This document shows, one piece after another, positions 48,258 through 57,186 of a stretch of 64,000 nucleotides of DNA. The DNA comes from a candidate division KSB1 bacterium. GTDB taxonomy: Bacteria; Zhuqueibacterota; Zhuqueibacteria; JANLFK01; Oleimicrobiaceae. The notes beneath the pieces are model-generated. The model was not told where the DNA came from and did no database searches. It saw nothing but the letters and a program-made list of their open reading frames with translations. Position 1 is the stretch's first letter; every line of letters begins with the position of its first letter. Where the stretch lies: positions 434,001 to 498,000 of the forward strand of contig JANLFK010000001.1 of the NCBI GenBank assembly GCA_024655945.1. Direction: 5' to 3'. The position numbers and the translations under genes were made by a program.

Positions 48258-49619
48258 TCACACCCTGTGCGCGACTTGGCCACGGTTGCCATGCAGGCGA
48301 TGGTAGGTCACCGTCAGCCTGGTCACTTCGCCGGTGCCGTGGACCGCCCAGAGCCCGACCAGCCCCCACCCCAGCACGAAAGCCGCAGCGTAGTTCAGTC
48401 CGATCTCGAAGATCAGCACCGACACGATGGTCAGCCACATCAGAAAACGAAGGTCGCCGGCGCCGCGCAGGCTACCGGCCACCGAGCCCAAGAGCGCCTT
48501 GGGAATTTGCGCTAAGGCGAACACATAGACGGCGGCGGCTCCTTTGGCCAGCACCGCGGTCTCGCGCCCGGTCAGGAAGAGCGCCATGATCTGGTTGCTG
48601 AATAGCACGAGCAAGACGGCAACCGCGATGACAAAGGCGAAAGTCACCCTCATGGACAGCCGCGCCGTGCGCAGTGCCCGCGCTTGGTCGCCTGCTCCCA
48701 AGTCCATGCCCACTAAGGTCATGGCGCCTAAGCCAAATCCCATGTAGGCCATGGACAGGACCGCCTGCACTCTTACAAAGACCGCATGCGCCGACAGCGT
48801 GGCCAGCCCGAGGCGGGCAGCGTAGCTCATCATGAACAGTACGCCTACCGAGGTAGCAAGCTGTTCCACCGTGGTCGGCACGCCCGTGCGGAGCAGGCGA
48901 CGGAAGGTTTCCTCATTGGGCCGCAGCAGCTCCCGCAAGGGGAGGCGGAGCCGCCCGTGGGGGCTCAGCAATAGCCCGAAGGTCAGAAAGAAGCCCACCG
49001 AATGAGCCACGCCTACGGCCAGGGCAGCACCGCGCACCTCCAGGCGCGGCAGCCCGAACCAACCAAAAATCAGTGACGGCGCCAGCACCAGATTCAAACC
49101 GTTGACCACCATGTTGATGACCATGGAATGGCGCGTGTCGCCGCTGCCACGGATGATCCCCACCCCGATGAAATTGGTGACAATCAACGGCGCGAAGAAC
49201 GAAACCGTACGCAAGTAGGTGACGCCGGCCCGCTCCGCGGCAAGGCCTGCCTCCTCCGCCCCTGCCTTGCCAATGAGCTTGAACAGGTGAATCGCCCCAG
49301 AGTACCAGATCACGGCAAAGGCAAAGGCCATGACCACCCCGAGCAGCACGGTCTGGCCAAGGATATGGTTGGCCTCCCACTGGTCGTTTCTCCCCAGAGC
49401 GCGGGCGATGATGACCGAGCTGCCCACCACGAAGGTGAGGAGCACGGCGAAGAACACTACCACGATCTGGATGGCCATGGCCACCCCGGCAAACGCCGCC
49501 GCCGATAACCTGCCCACCAGAATCGCCTCGATCGTCCACATGATGGTCTGCGAGGACAGATCCACCACGGCGGGCATGGCGGTCTTGAGAATACTTTTCA
49601 GGTGCGCGGAGCGATGCAA
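48258..49619 (-). CDS. MATE-family multidrug/Na+ efflux transporter
   Basis: A 453-residue protein with 12 hydrophobic segments in two equal halves, the MATE arrangement. Features include SSQTIMWTIEAILVGRLSAA and FAGVAMAIQIVVVFF in the first segments, and RGSGDTRHSMVINMVVNGLN / RGAGDLRFLMWLTIVSVLIF as paired repeat motifs. It would export cationic compounds or metabolites by Na+ or H+ antiport. It overlaps neither neighbour but is 13 bases after ino1 and 1 base before tmk. Substrate unknown. Confidence 0.87.
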   Translation of the reverse strand: MHRSAHLKSILKTAMPAVVDLSSQTIMWTIEAILVGRLSAAAFAGVAMAIQIVVVFFAVLLTFVVGSSVIIARALGRNDQWEANHILGQTVLLGVVMAFAFAVIWYSGAIHLFKLIGKAGAEEAGLAAERAGVTYLRTVSFFAPLIVTNFIGVGIIRGSGDTRHSMVINMVVNGLNLVLAPSLIFGWFGLPRLEVRGAALAVGVAHSVGFFLTFGLLLSPHGRLRLPLRELLRPNEETFRRLLRTGVPTTVEQLATSVGVLFMMSYAARLGLATLSAHAVFVRVQAVLSMAYMGFGLGAMTLVGMDLGAGDQARALRTARLSMRVTFAFVIAVAVLLVLFSNQIMALFLTGRETAVLAKGAAAVYVFALAQIPKALLGSVAGSLRGAGDLRFLMWLTIVSVLIFEIGLNYAAAFVLGWGLVGLWAVHGTGEVTRLTVTYHRLHGNRGQVAHRV

Positions 49620-49632
49620 GCAGCGTCAGCCT

Positions 49633-50949
49633 TCAGTCGTAGTACTCAAGACCCAGGTGGGTGATGAGCTCCTCGCCGCGTAGGTAACGCAAGGTATTCT
49701 TCAACTTCATCAGCTGAATGAACAGGTCATGCTCCGGATAGAGCTCCCGGGCACACATCGGGCTCTTGAAGTAGAATGAGAGCCACTCCTGAATGCCGTG
49801 CATGCCCGCCCGCTGCGCGAGGTCCATGAAAAGCACCAAGTCGAGCACAATGGGCGCCGCCAGAATGCTGTCGCGGCAGAGAAAGTCCACCTTGATCTGC
49901 ATGCGGTAGCCAAGCCAGCCAAAGATGTCCAAGTTGTCCCACCCCTCTTTGTTGTCTCGCCGCGGCGGGTAGTAGTTGATGCGCACCTTATGGTAAAAGT
50001 TGCCGTACAGTTCCGGATAGAGCTCCGGCTGGAGGATGTACTCCAGCACCGAGAGCTTGCTTTCCTCCTTCGTTTTGAAGGAATCCGGATCATCCAGCAC
50101 CTCGCCATCGCGGTTGCCGAGGATGTTGGTGGAAAACCATCCATCCAAGCCCAGCAGACGAGCCTTCAGCCCTGGTGCGATGATGGTCTTCATCAGGGTC
50201 TGGCCGGTCTTGAAGTCCTTGCCGGCGATAGGCACCCGCTTCTCGCGCGCCAGCTGCACCAGGGCCGGAATGTCCACCGTCAGGTTCGGGGCACCATTGG
50301 CAAAGGGCACGCCGCTCATGAGGGAGGCGTAGGCATAAATCATACTGGGCGCAATGGCCGGGTCATTCTCCTTCAGCCCCTTCTCGAAGCTGGCGATGTC
50401 CTGATGGACAGCCGAGGGGCGGATGAAGACTTCCGTGCTGGCGCACCAGACCATGACCATGCGATCGAGGGCGTGCTCGCTCCGGAAACGCTCGATGTCC
50501 TCCATGAGCATCTTGGCCAGATCGTACTTCGTCTTGGCCTTCTTGACGTTGGGGCCATCGAGTCGCCGCACATAGTCCCTGCTAAAGACGGCAGGCCACG
50601 GCCGGATGGCAGCCAGTTCGTCTTTGACCTTTTCCAGATCGCTGACCTCCAAAACCCCCGCTTTGAGCGCCGACTCGTAGCAGTTGTCCGGGAAGATATC
50701 CCACCCCCCAAAGACCAGATCCCCGAGTTCGGCAAGAGGCACAAAGTCCTTGATCTTCGGGATGCGCTTCTCGGTGCGCTTGCCCAGGCGGATAGTGCCC
50801 ATCTGCGTCAGGGAACCGAACGGCTTGCTGTGGCCGTTGCGCACCAGTTGCACACCGGCAATGAAAGTGGTACCCACGGCGCCCAGCCCTGGCAAGAGCA
50901 CCCCCAACTTCCTCTGTGGCTGCTTGATCTCTACTGGTTGCTTGCTCAA
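49633..50949 (-). CDS. ino1: Inositol-3-phosphate synthase
   Basis: A 438-residue NAD-dependent enzyme converting glucose-6-phosphate to inositol-3-phosphate. The N-terminal NAD-binding motif is GVLLPGLGAVGTTFIAGV. Conserved blocks include NLTVDIPALVQLAREKRVP, IAGKDFKTGQTLMKTI with the catalytic Lys, and GWFSTNILGNRDGEVLDDP. With the CDP-alcohol phosphotransferase at 51445-52077 it suggests inositol phospholipid synthesis, as in Bacteroides. It lies 31 bases after panD in the same direction. Confidence 0.92.
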   Translation of the reverse strand: MSKQPVEIKQPQRKLGVLLPGLGAVGTTFIAGVQLVRNGHSKPFGSLTQMGTIRLGKRTEKRIPKIKDFVPLAELGDLVFGGWDIFPDNCYESALKAGVLEVSDLEKVKDELAAIRPWPAVFSRDYVRRLDGPNVKKAKTKYDLAKMLMEDIERFRSEHALDRMVMVWCASTEVFIRPSAVHQDIASFEKGLKENDPAIAPSMIYAYASLMSGVPFANGAPNLTVDIPALVQLAREKRVPIAGKDFKTGQTLMKTIIAPGLKARLLGLDGWFSTNILGNRDGEVLDDPDSFKTKEESKLSVLEYILQPELYPELYGNFYHKVRINYYPPRRDNKEGWDNLDIFGWLGYRMQIKVDFLCRDSILAAPIVLDLVLFMDLAQRAGMHGIQEWLSFYFKSPMCARELYPEHDLFIQLMKLKNTLRYLRGEELITHLGLEYYD

Positions 50950-50980
50950 GAGTCTCCCTCCTCAGCTAACACAAGCGGTC

Positions 50981-51352
50981 CTATTTTCTCGAAGCCTTTG
51001 CTGGCTCCACAACACGGTTGCGCTCGTCGACGTGCACAATCTTCGTCCTAAAGGTGCCTACCTCCTCCTCCGGGACCCAGGCAAAAGACAACAGGATCAC
51101 CAGGTCGCCAGGATGGGTGTTTCTGGCAAGTGCACCGTTGGCGCACACGACGCCGGAGCCAGGTTCGCCCTCGATTACGTATGTCTCGGCTCGGGTACCG
51201 TTGTTGAGGTTGAGCACGTGGACCTTCTCGTTGGGGAGCAGGTCGGCTGCCTCCATCAGCAGGCGGTCGATGGTCAAGCTCCCCTCGTAGTTCAGGTTGG
51301 CGTCCGTAATGCGGGCGCGGTGAACCTTTGATTTACACATCTCGCGAAACAT
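50981..51352 (-). CDS. panD: Aspartate 1-decarboxylase proenzyme
   Basis: A 123-residue pyruvoyl enzyme making beta-alanine for pantothenate. With the start at 51352 the self-cleavage site falls exactly at Gly24-Ser25 (NYEGSLTID) as in characterised PanD, and CKSKVHRARITDANL at the front supports it. The start has GGAGGGAG about ten bases upstream. No other pan gene is nearby; it lies between inositol-lipid genes. Confidence 0.93.
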   Translation of the reverse strand: MFREMCKSKVHRARITDANLNYEGSLTIDRLLMEAADLLPNEKVHVLNLNNGTRAETYVIEGEPGSGVVCANGALARNTHPGDLVILLSFAWVPEEEVGTFRTKIVHVDERNRVVEPAKASRK

Positions 51353-51444
51353 CTGCGGTCGTTCTCCCTCCTCTGTTCTTTCCCATACGCAGGAGCGCTG
51401 GCCAGCCACTTGCCTTGGCCTCTATTCGCTTCCTGCGTTTTGCC

Positions 51445-52077
51445 TTAGGTGGCGTCCTGCGACCTCGCCCTCTTCTCGCTGGCCCACACATGATAAAGCC
51501 TCTGCCCGGCAGTAAAATTCGACAGAAGGGCGATCACAAAAATTGCCGCGATGAGGGCATACTCATGCGCAAGGCTGCCTGCGCCCACCAACACCAGGCG
51601 CTCAGGTCGTTGCATGAGCCCCACTTTGCACTCAAAGCCCAGGCCCTCGGCGCGCGCGCGCACATAGCTGACCATGAGCGAGCCGGCGAGGGCCACGCAG
51701 ATAGCCACCGAGACCAGCAGCTGCTGGTGAGCCACGAAGTAGAAGGCCATTCCGAAGAAGGCGATTACCTCTGCGTAGCGGTCCAGGGTCGAATCGTACA
51801 GAGCGCCAAACCTCGTCACCCGGTTGGTGGCCCTTGCAACTTTGCCGTCCAGAGTGTCCAGCAAGCCGCAGATCAGCACCAGCGCTCCGCCCCATCGGAG
51901 GTAGCCTTTCGCGTAGCACACGCCCGAGGCCCCGCCCACCAGCAGGCTGAACGTCGTCAACCAGTTCGGATTCAACTTGAGCTTCACCAACCACCCTACC
52001 AAGGGGTTCAGCCCGTTGAGGAACCCCTCTTTCAGCCTGGGCGGCAAGATAGAGAACTTCATACGCGGAATAGTCAT
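51445..52077 (-). CDS. CDP-alcohol phosphatidyltransferase (probable phosphatidylinositol-phosphate synthase)
   Basis: A 210-residue integral membrane enzyme with about six helices. The signature D-x2-D-G-x2-A-R-x8-G-x3-D-x3-D is complete: GLLDTLDGKVARA, then FGALYDSTLDRYAE. The LMQRPERLVLVGAG segment is shared with bacterial inositol-phosphate transferases. In the same run as ino1, it is likely to join CDP-diacylglycerol with inositol phosphate; this is inference from context. Confidence 0.85.
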   Translation of the reverse strand: MTIPRMKFSILPPRLKEGFLNGLNPLVGWLVKLKLNPNWLTTFSLLVGGASGVCYAKGYLRWGGALVLICGLLDTLDGKVARATNRVTRFGALYDSTLDRYAEVIAFFGMAFYFVAHQQLLVSVAICVALAGSLMVSYVRARAEGLGFECKVGLMQRPERLVLVGAGSLAHEYALIAAIFVIALLSNFTAGQRLYHVWASEKRARSQDAT

Positions 52078-52086
52078 TTCACCTCT

Positions 52087-52908
52087 TCACCGGGTGCTGT
52101 CTGCCTGTCGCTTGGACCGGCCTTTGCCGTCGACAACCAGCACCACCTCGCCTTTCACCGTCTGCGTTTCGAATCTGCTCACCAGCTCACTGAGCCGCGC
52201 CCGGATGATTTCCTCAAACTTCTTCGTCAGCTCTCGTGCCACCACCGCTTGCCGGTCTCCGAGCACGGCCAAGAGGTCGCGCAAGGTTCGCTGCAAGCGC
52301 CGCGGCGACTCGTACAAGACGAGCGTGCGCTCCTCATCCCGCAGGCTCTCCAGGCGTGTCTTGCGCCCCTTTTTTGTCGGCAGAAAGCCCTCGTATGCGA
52401 AGCGCTCCGTGGCCAACCCGGAAGCGGCTAAGGCCGTCATCAAAGCCGTGGGGCCGGGGACTGCTTGCACAGGGATGCCGCTGCTGATGGCAGCCCGCAC
52501 CAAGTAGGAGCCAGGGTCAGAGATGCCGGGGGTGCCGGCATCCGAGACCAAGGCCACGGCTTGCCCTTGTTTGAGACGCTCAATCAGCTGGGGTGTCCTC
52601 TGCACCCTATTGTACTGGTGATAGCTTATCAGGGGCTTGCGGACCCCATAGTGCCGCAACAGGATGCCGGTGTGGCGCGTATCCTCAGCAGCGATAAGGT
52701 CCACCTGCGCCAGCACATCCAGCGCCCGCAGGGTGATATCCCGCAGGTTGCCAATCGGCGTGCTCACTAAGTAGAGGACGCCAGGAGTCACCGCCGTCTC
52801 GCGCTGCGGAGCACCTCCGTCATCCTCCTCCGGCACCTGGCCACCGTACATCGGCCGACCCGCCCAGGAGTCGGAGCCACGTCTTGCGTCACGGCTGGGC
52901 CTTGCCAT
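52087..52908 (-). CDS. rsmI: 16S rRNA (cytidine(1402)-2'-O)-methyltransferase
   Basis: A 273-residue SAM-dependent enzyme with the RsmI hallmarks LYLVSTPIGNLRDITLRALD, ALVSDAGTPGISDPGSYLVR, and YEGFLPTKKG. It methylates C1402 in the decoding centre. The frame start at 52908 would overlap the end of the upstream methyltransferase by 20 bases; the first ~40 residues are outside the family and a start near 52851 is also possible. C-terminal tail is basic. It is downstream of the restriction-modification pair. Confidence 0.92.
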   Translation of the reverse strand: MARPSRDARRGSDSWAGRPMYGGQVPEEDDGGAPQRETAVTPGVLYLVSTPIGNLRDITLRALDVLAQVDLIAAEDTRHTGILLRHYGVRKPLISYHQYNRVQRTPQLIERLKQGQAVALVSDAGTPGISDPGSYLVRAAISSGIPVQAVPGPTALMTALAASGLATERFAYEGFLPTKKGRKTRLESLRDEERTLVLYESPRRLQRTLRDLLAVLGDRQAVVARELTKKFEEIIRARLSELVSRFETQTVKGEVVLVVDGKGRSKRQADSTR

Positions 52909-55090
52909 ACGTGGCCCTGGCTTCCCTCACGAAAAGGCTCAACTGCTCTGCCTTCCTCGCGCAGGCTCTCGGCAGCGCTGTCTCCTGAACGGCGTTCCGC
53001 ACCACGTGCATCGCCGAGTCCTTCATTTCCCCGAGGGCCTCTGCCAACGTGAACGGTTCATTACGATGCCTCACATTGGGATAGGCCTTGGCGTAGTAGT
53101 CCACGGTTTTCGCCATGATAGTTGCGAATATGTCTGCGTCACTCATGCTCATTCTGGAGCCCACCGTAGCCTTCACGCACTGAATGGCGTCGCCGAGGAT
53201 ATGCTCCCTAATGTTCGACCAAGCAGACTCTTGCCAGTTGCTCGGTCGCTTTCGGCACACCAGGACACAGTCATATCGAATGTTGCCTTTGCTTGAATGG
53301 AAACCGCTCTTTCCCTCAGATCGCACCATGGGGCTGGCTACCACGTAGAAACCCGTATCCAGGAGGATCCTGCCGAGGCTCTCCCACGCCCACACCTTAT
53401 TGTGGTGAAAGGTAAAAACCAAGAGGCCCTCGGCCTTGAGTACCCTGTGGCATTCGGAAAAAACCCTGGTCAAGCCTGCGCAGAACGCTTCGATCGACAT
53501 TCCCTTCTTGTCGTTCTGCACAATCTCCTCGCCTCTACTGGACAACTCCGGCTCGAACCAGGGATAGTCCTTCCTCAGACCGAGTCTTAGCCACACGTAG
53601 AAGAAATCTGCAAGCTCGGAGTACTGAATGTTGTCAAAATAGGGCGGATCAGTTATCACCGCGTCAACGGACTGGTCCGGGAGGAATGACCGGTCCTCCG
53701 AGGAGGCGCAACGCAGCAGCGCAGCGCGCTCGGTCTCGCGCAGCTGGGTATAACAACTATCAACCAGCCTGCCCTCGATCCTCTCGCCAGCAGAAGTCTG
53801 GCGCTGTTCAGTGGCCCTCACGCGACCGACTGGCAAGGGGCTTGCGCAGAACTGCTTTGCTCGCCGGACCTTGTGAAAACACCGAACAAAGGTGCCGCGC
53901 CCAAACTGAGTACCCCAAACGTTGTTCTCTGTGAGTCTCTCGATGCGATGATAGGCGTGCAATCCAAAGAAGAGGGAGATCTTGTGCCACTGCACCTCGT
54001 ACGTGCAGAACATGTTGTTGGCATCCAGACAGTCAGAGAAGGCGAGAAGCATCGCCTCGCGTACGTTCGCATCGGGGATCTGTAATATTGCCTCGAGCAG
54101 ACGTGACAAACACAGAAGCTGCCGTTCGTTAAACATGTCGCGGAAACGCATATAGCCGTGATTGACAGGGCGTGGGTCACTTCTGCCTTCTGCTGGGATC
54201 ACTTGGTCAGGGAGAAGAAGTTCTTCGCGCACTCTCTCGTATTCGGCTTGAGCCCGCCTCCACAAAGCCAAGTCTTCGTCGTCTACTTTCTTGAAGAACC
54301 TACCGCAACTCGGACAATACCCCTCAAGCGCGTGAAGCTGACTTGGAATGGCACTGCCCCGGTGAGCGACAATCTCGAGCAAAGAATCCTCGGCGTGGCA
54401 CCTCGGACAACGTACATTGCCTCTGCTGGCTCCTCCTGCGTGCGGGTCGAATACTCTGCCACAGTCACTGCAAGTTACGGTGCCACTCGTCGCCTCCGTT
54501 TCCAGCACCTGCAGGCAACTCGGACACACCACTACCATTGAATGGTTTCTTCTGGATAGCTGGTAGTCCGGGAAGAGGTGCACCACCTCTCCACAGGTGC
54601 GACACTGGATGACTTTCACCCAGAAGAAGTACATCACCTCGGCCTCATGTCCGCGAGGGCACGTCGTTCGGTAGTACTGCTTGATCCAGCTCCCGACGGT
54701 GCTTTCCAACTGCTTGAAGGCGCGGTCCAGTTCGCCGATGTCGACTGGTTCAATCTCTTTCTTGGTGACAAACCACGCCACAGGGTTGATATCCATCCCG
54801 ATCACTTTGCAACTCAAGCGAAGAGCTTCCACCACCGTGGTACCTCCGCCCATGAATGGGTCAAGAACCACAGGCCCATGCAGGTCGGCCCCAGTGATGA
54901 ACTTCTGGCATGGGTGCTGTTCGGTCTCTGCTTCCTCGCCGAAGGTGGCCAGAATGATCATGCGAAATACACTTCCCAACCGTCGAGCCCACCACTTGTG
55001 CATCTTGTACACCGGCTGCTTGGCGCTGCCTTCGGCCAAAGCCATGGGGTTGAGGAACCTCGACGGGAATGTGCGCTCTAGGGCTCGCAT
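52889..55090 (-). CDS. DNA methyltransferase with zinc-ribbon insert (modification subunit, N4/N6 type)
   Basis: A 733-residue DNA methyltransferase. It opens with YKMHKWWARRLGSVFRM and motif I VLDPFMGGGTTVVEAL (~residue 75) followed by GMDINPVAW. Residues ~140-290 carry at least seven CxxC pairs (for example CRTCGEV, CPSCLQV, CSDCGRV, CPRCHAE, CPSCGRF), a multi-zinc-ribbon insert. Motif IV is TDPPYFDNIQYSELADFFYV (~residue 480), followed by VLKAEGLLVFTFHHNK. This is the DUF1156-like layout of amino-methyltransferases. It starts at the last base of the endonuclease stop (TAATG coupling). It protects the genome against its partner and may have been acquired with it; GC looks lower than in neighbours by eye. 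Confidence 0.82.
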   Translation of the reverse strand: MRALERTFPSRFLNPMALAEGSAKQPVYKMHKWWARRLGSVFRMIILATFGEEAETEQHPCQKFITGADLHGPVVLDPFMGGGTTVVEALRLSCKVIGMDINPVAWFVTKKEIEPVDIGELDRAFKQLESTVGSWIKQYYRTTCPRGHEAEVMYFFWVKVIQCRTCGEVVHLFPDYQLSRRNHSMVVVCPSCLQVLETEATSGTVTCSDCGRVFDPHAGGASRGNVRCPRCHAEDSLLEIVAHRGSAIPSQLHALEGYCPSCGRFFKKVDDEDLALWRRAQAEYERVREELLLPDQVIPAEGRSDPRPVNHGYMRFRDMFNERQLLCLSRLLEAILQIPDANVREAMLLAFSDCLDANNMFCTYEVQWHKISLFFGLHAYHRIERLTENNVWGTQFGRGTFVRCFHKVRRAKQFCASPLPVGRVRATEQRQTSAGERIEGRLVDSCYTQLRETERAALLRCASSEDRSFLPDQSVDAVITDPPYFDNIQYSELADFFYVWLRLGLRKDYPWFEPELSSRGEEIVQNDKKGMSIEAFCAGLTRVFSECHRVLKAEGLLVFTFHHNKVWAWESLGRILLDTGFYVVASPMVRSEGKSGFHSSKGNIRYDCVLVCRKRPSNWQESAWSNIREHILGDAIQCVKATVGSRMSMSDADIFATIMAKTVDYYAKAYPNVRHRNEPFTLAEALGEMKDSAMHVVRNAVQETALPRACARKAEQLSLFVREARATYGKAQP

Positions 55091-55821
55091 TACCTCGCGT
55101 AAGAATTGCGTCTCAGGAGCTCATTCCACATTCCGGCGCCGCCTTTCCCGTATGTCCGCTCAGATTCTTCAGTCAACTCGTCAATCTCGTTCCGTAGGAC
55201 CTCTGCAAGAGATTGCCCAGACGTATCCCGGAACGACTCCGCCACGGAACGTGCGATTTCATAGACCGTGTCGATGCAATCTGGTTCACCAGAGATGAAC
55301 TCCCAGAACTCGCGCCCAGAGAGATACTCGACACCGCCTTCCTGTTCGACGTATTTCCTCACAATGCTGGACACTCGGGCGCGGTTGCCATGGCACATCC
55401 CGTACAAAGCCACCGAGCCTCGATTGCGACGCTCCGCCGAGCGGAGGAGTTGAGCGATACGGACACTAAGGTCCTTGGGAATGGTATTGGGCCCGCTCTT
55501 CACTTGGATGTAGTAATGCCTCCCCTGCTTGGTCTTGAGAATGTCAGCCCCTTCCACTCCAGTCCCTTCTGAGAACACCTTGGCTGCATCTTGCAGAGCA
55601 ATGCCAAAACCCGTGACGGTGCCACGCTCCAACCGTTGATTCACCAGCCACTCTACGATAGCCCGGGGCCGATGCAACCCCAATTTAGCTGAGAGCATGC
55701 GGACAAGAAACGGGTTTATGTCCAAGTCGTCGAGTTTCAAACGACGAATTCGGTCCGCCCGTTTCTCCAAGAAAGAGCGAAATATGCCCTCGATCTCGGC
55801 TCTCTCTTTTTCGCCGATCAC
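55090..55821 (-). CDS. PmeII-like type II restriction endonuclease
   Basis: A 243-residue nuclease. The layout matches the PmeII-type family: LDDLDINPFLVRMLSAKLGL (~30-50), then GTGVEGADILKTK with the catalytic acidic residues and HYYIQVKSGPNTI with the QVK end of the PD-(D/E)xK core (~105-115), then ERRNRGSVALYGMCHGNRAR and GREFWEFISGEPDC. All core residues are present. The start is GTG 55821 without a clear Shine-Dalgarno. It lies 30 bases after the saccharopine dehydrogenase stop and is coupled to the methyltransferase by a 1-base overlap. Recognition sequence cannot be read. Confidence 0.85.
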   Translation of the reverse strand: MIGEKERAEIEGIFRSFLEKRADRIRRLKLDDLDINPFLVRMLSAKLGLHRPRAIVEWLVNQRLERGTVTGFGIALQDAAKVFSEGTGVEGADILKTKQGRHYYIQVKSGPNTIPKDLSVRIAQLLRSAERRNRGSVALYGMCHGNRARVSSIVRKYVEQEGGVEYLSGREFWEFISGEPDCIDTVYEIARSVAESFRDTSGQSLAEVLRNEIDELTEESERTYGKGGAGMWNELLRRNSYAR

Positions 55822-55851
55822 AGGCCGAACCCCGACCAGGTGCGCATCGCG

Positions 55852-57186
55852 CTAATTCGCCCTCAACTGCTCCACCTTCTCCTTGCACCTAATCCCCAGT
55901 CCCTCTAACTCCTTGAGGATCGGCACATAGATCTCCGGCGTGACGGGGGTGATGACACCCTTCCTGGTAATCTTCCCCTCCAGGATGTAGCGGGCACCAA
56001 TAGCCGCAGGCAAGCCCACGGTGCGCGACATGGAAGAATCGCCGCCTGGGATGCCAAAATCTATCAGGCTGGAGGTGATTTTCTCACGACGCCCCTCTGC
56101 CGGAAAATCAGCGAGGAATTCGTGCACCAGCACAATCATGTCGCGCTCGTTGGGCTTGTACGCCATCTTTTGCAGCATGCGCGCAGCCAGGATGTCCAAA
56201 TTGGAGCCCTGCTCCACGGGCAAAGGCTCTTCGCTGAACAGGCCCAGCCACTCCAGACGGTCCAGAATGTCTGAGTCCACGGGAAGTTTGAGGAAGGCCG
56301 CCACCTTTGCCCGCAAGTCTTGGCCTGGAGCCGCTCCCACCAGCTGTCTGATCAGCTCGGCGAAGGTCATCCCTTTCACCGAGCGCACCTTGTCATCCAG
56401 CATGCCCAGCTCGACGATCTTCTTCATCGTCTTGCACCATCCCAAGTTCCGGAAGGTGCCGCGGAACATGGTCTTCGTCTCCTGGATGCCGTAGGTGTCG
56501 ATGTACGGCAGCGAGTTGCGATTGGGGTACACCTCCATCTCGCCGAGCGTATCGACCTTCTTAGTCCAGTAGTGGTCAAAAAGGTCCTCGCCTGGAATTT
56601 CCACAATGTTGCCGTCCTTGAGGTATTTGGCGGCATTACGCCCCGCCATGACCACGCCGCGGGGACTCCAGGAGAACTTGTAGCCAAATGGGTTGTCGTT
56701 CGCCTCTGGCGCCGGCAGCCCACCACAGCACGATTCAAAGCTGACGATTTGCCCGCCCCGTTTGTGCACATCGTCGATGATGCGCATCGCCGACATGTGG
56801 TCGATGCCCGGATCAAGCCCCAGCTCGTTGAGGATGGTGATGCCCGCCGCCTTCGCCTCGCCGTCGAGTGCCGCCATGGCGTCGCTCACGTACGAGGTGG
56901 TCACCATGTGCTTCTTGTGCTTGATGCAGTGCTTCGCCACCACCACGTGATAGGTGTAGGGGACCATGCTGATAGCCAAGTCACAACCGGCAATCAGCGA
57001 ATCCAGCTGGGCCTCGTCGTCCACGAGCAACGCCTTGGCCACGCCGCGCGGATGCCCTTCGATGAGCGCTTCCGCCTTGGCCACCGTTCGGCTGGCAACG
57101 ATAACCTTCAGGTTCGGTTGCTCCAGAAGGTAGCGCACCAGTGGACGAGCAACCAAACCGGCGCCGAGAATCAAGACGTTTTGCAT
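55852..57186 (-). CDS. Saccharopine dehydrogenase (glutamate-forming)
   Basis: A 444-residue NAD(P)-dependent enzyme of the LYS9/AASS C-terminal family. The Rossmann motif ILGAGLVARPLVRYLL is at the N-terminus; family blocks are LNELGLDPGIDHMSAMRIID, ESCCGGLPAPEANDNPFGYK and SWSPRGVVMAGRNAA. It splits saccharopine into glutamate and aminoadipate semialdehyde. The start overlaps the stop of the lysine-ketoglutarate reductase gene by 16 bases, preserving the order found in the eukaryotic fusion protein. Confidence 0.93.
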   Translation of the reverse strand: MQNVLILGAGLVARPLVRYLLEQPNLKVIVASRTVAKAEALIEGHPRGVAKALLVDDEAQLDSLIAGCDLAISMVPYTYHVVVAKHCIKHKKHMVTTSYVSDAMAALDGEAKAAGITILNELGLDPGIDHMSAMRIIDDVHKRGGQIVSFESCCGGLPAPEANDNPFGYKFSWSPRGVVMAGRNAAKYLKDGNIVEIPGEDLFDHYWTKKVDTLGEMEVYPNRNSLPYIDTYGIQETKTMFRGTFRNLGWCKTMKKIVELGMLDDKVRSVKGMTFAELIRQLVGAAPGQDLRAKVAAFLKLPVDSDILDRLEWLGLFSEEPLPVEQGSNLDILAARMLQKMAYKPNERDMIVLVHEFLADFPAEGRREKITSSLIDFGIPGGDSSMSRTVGLPAAIGARYILEGKITRKGVITPVTPEIYVPILKELEGLGIRCKEKVEQLRAN

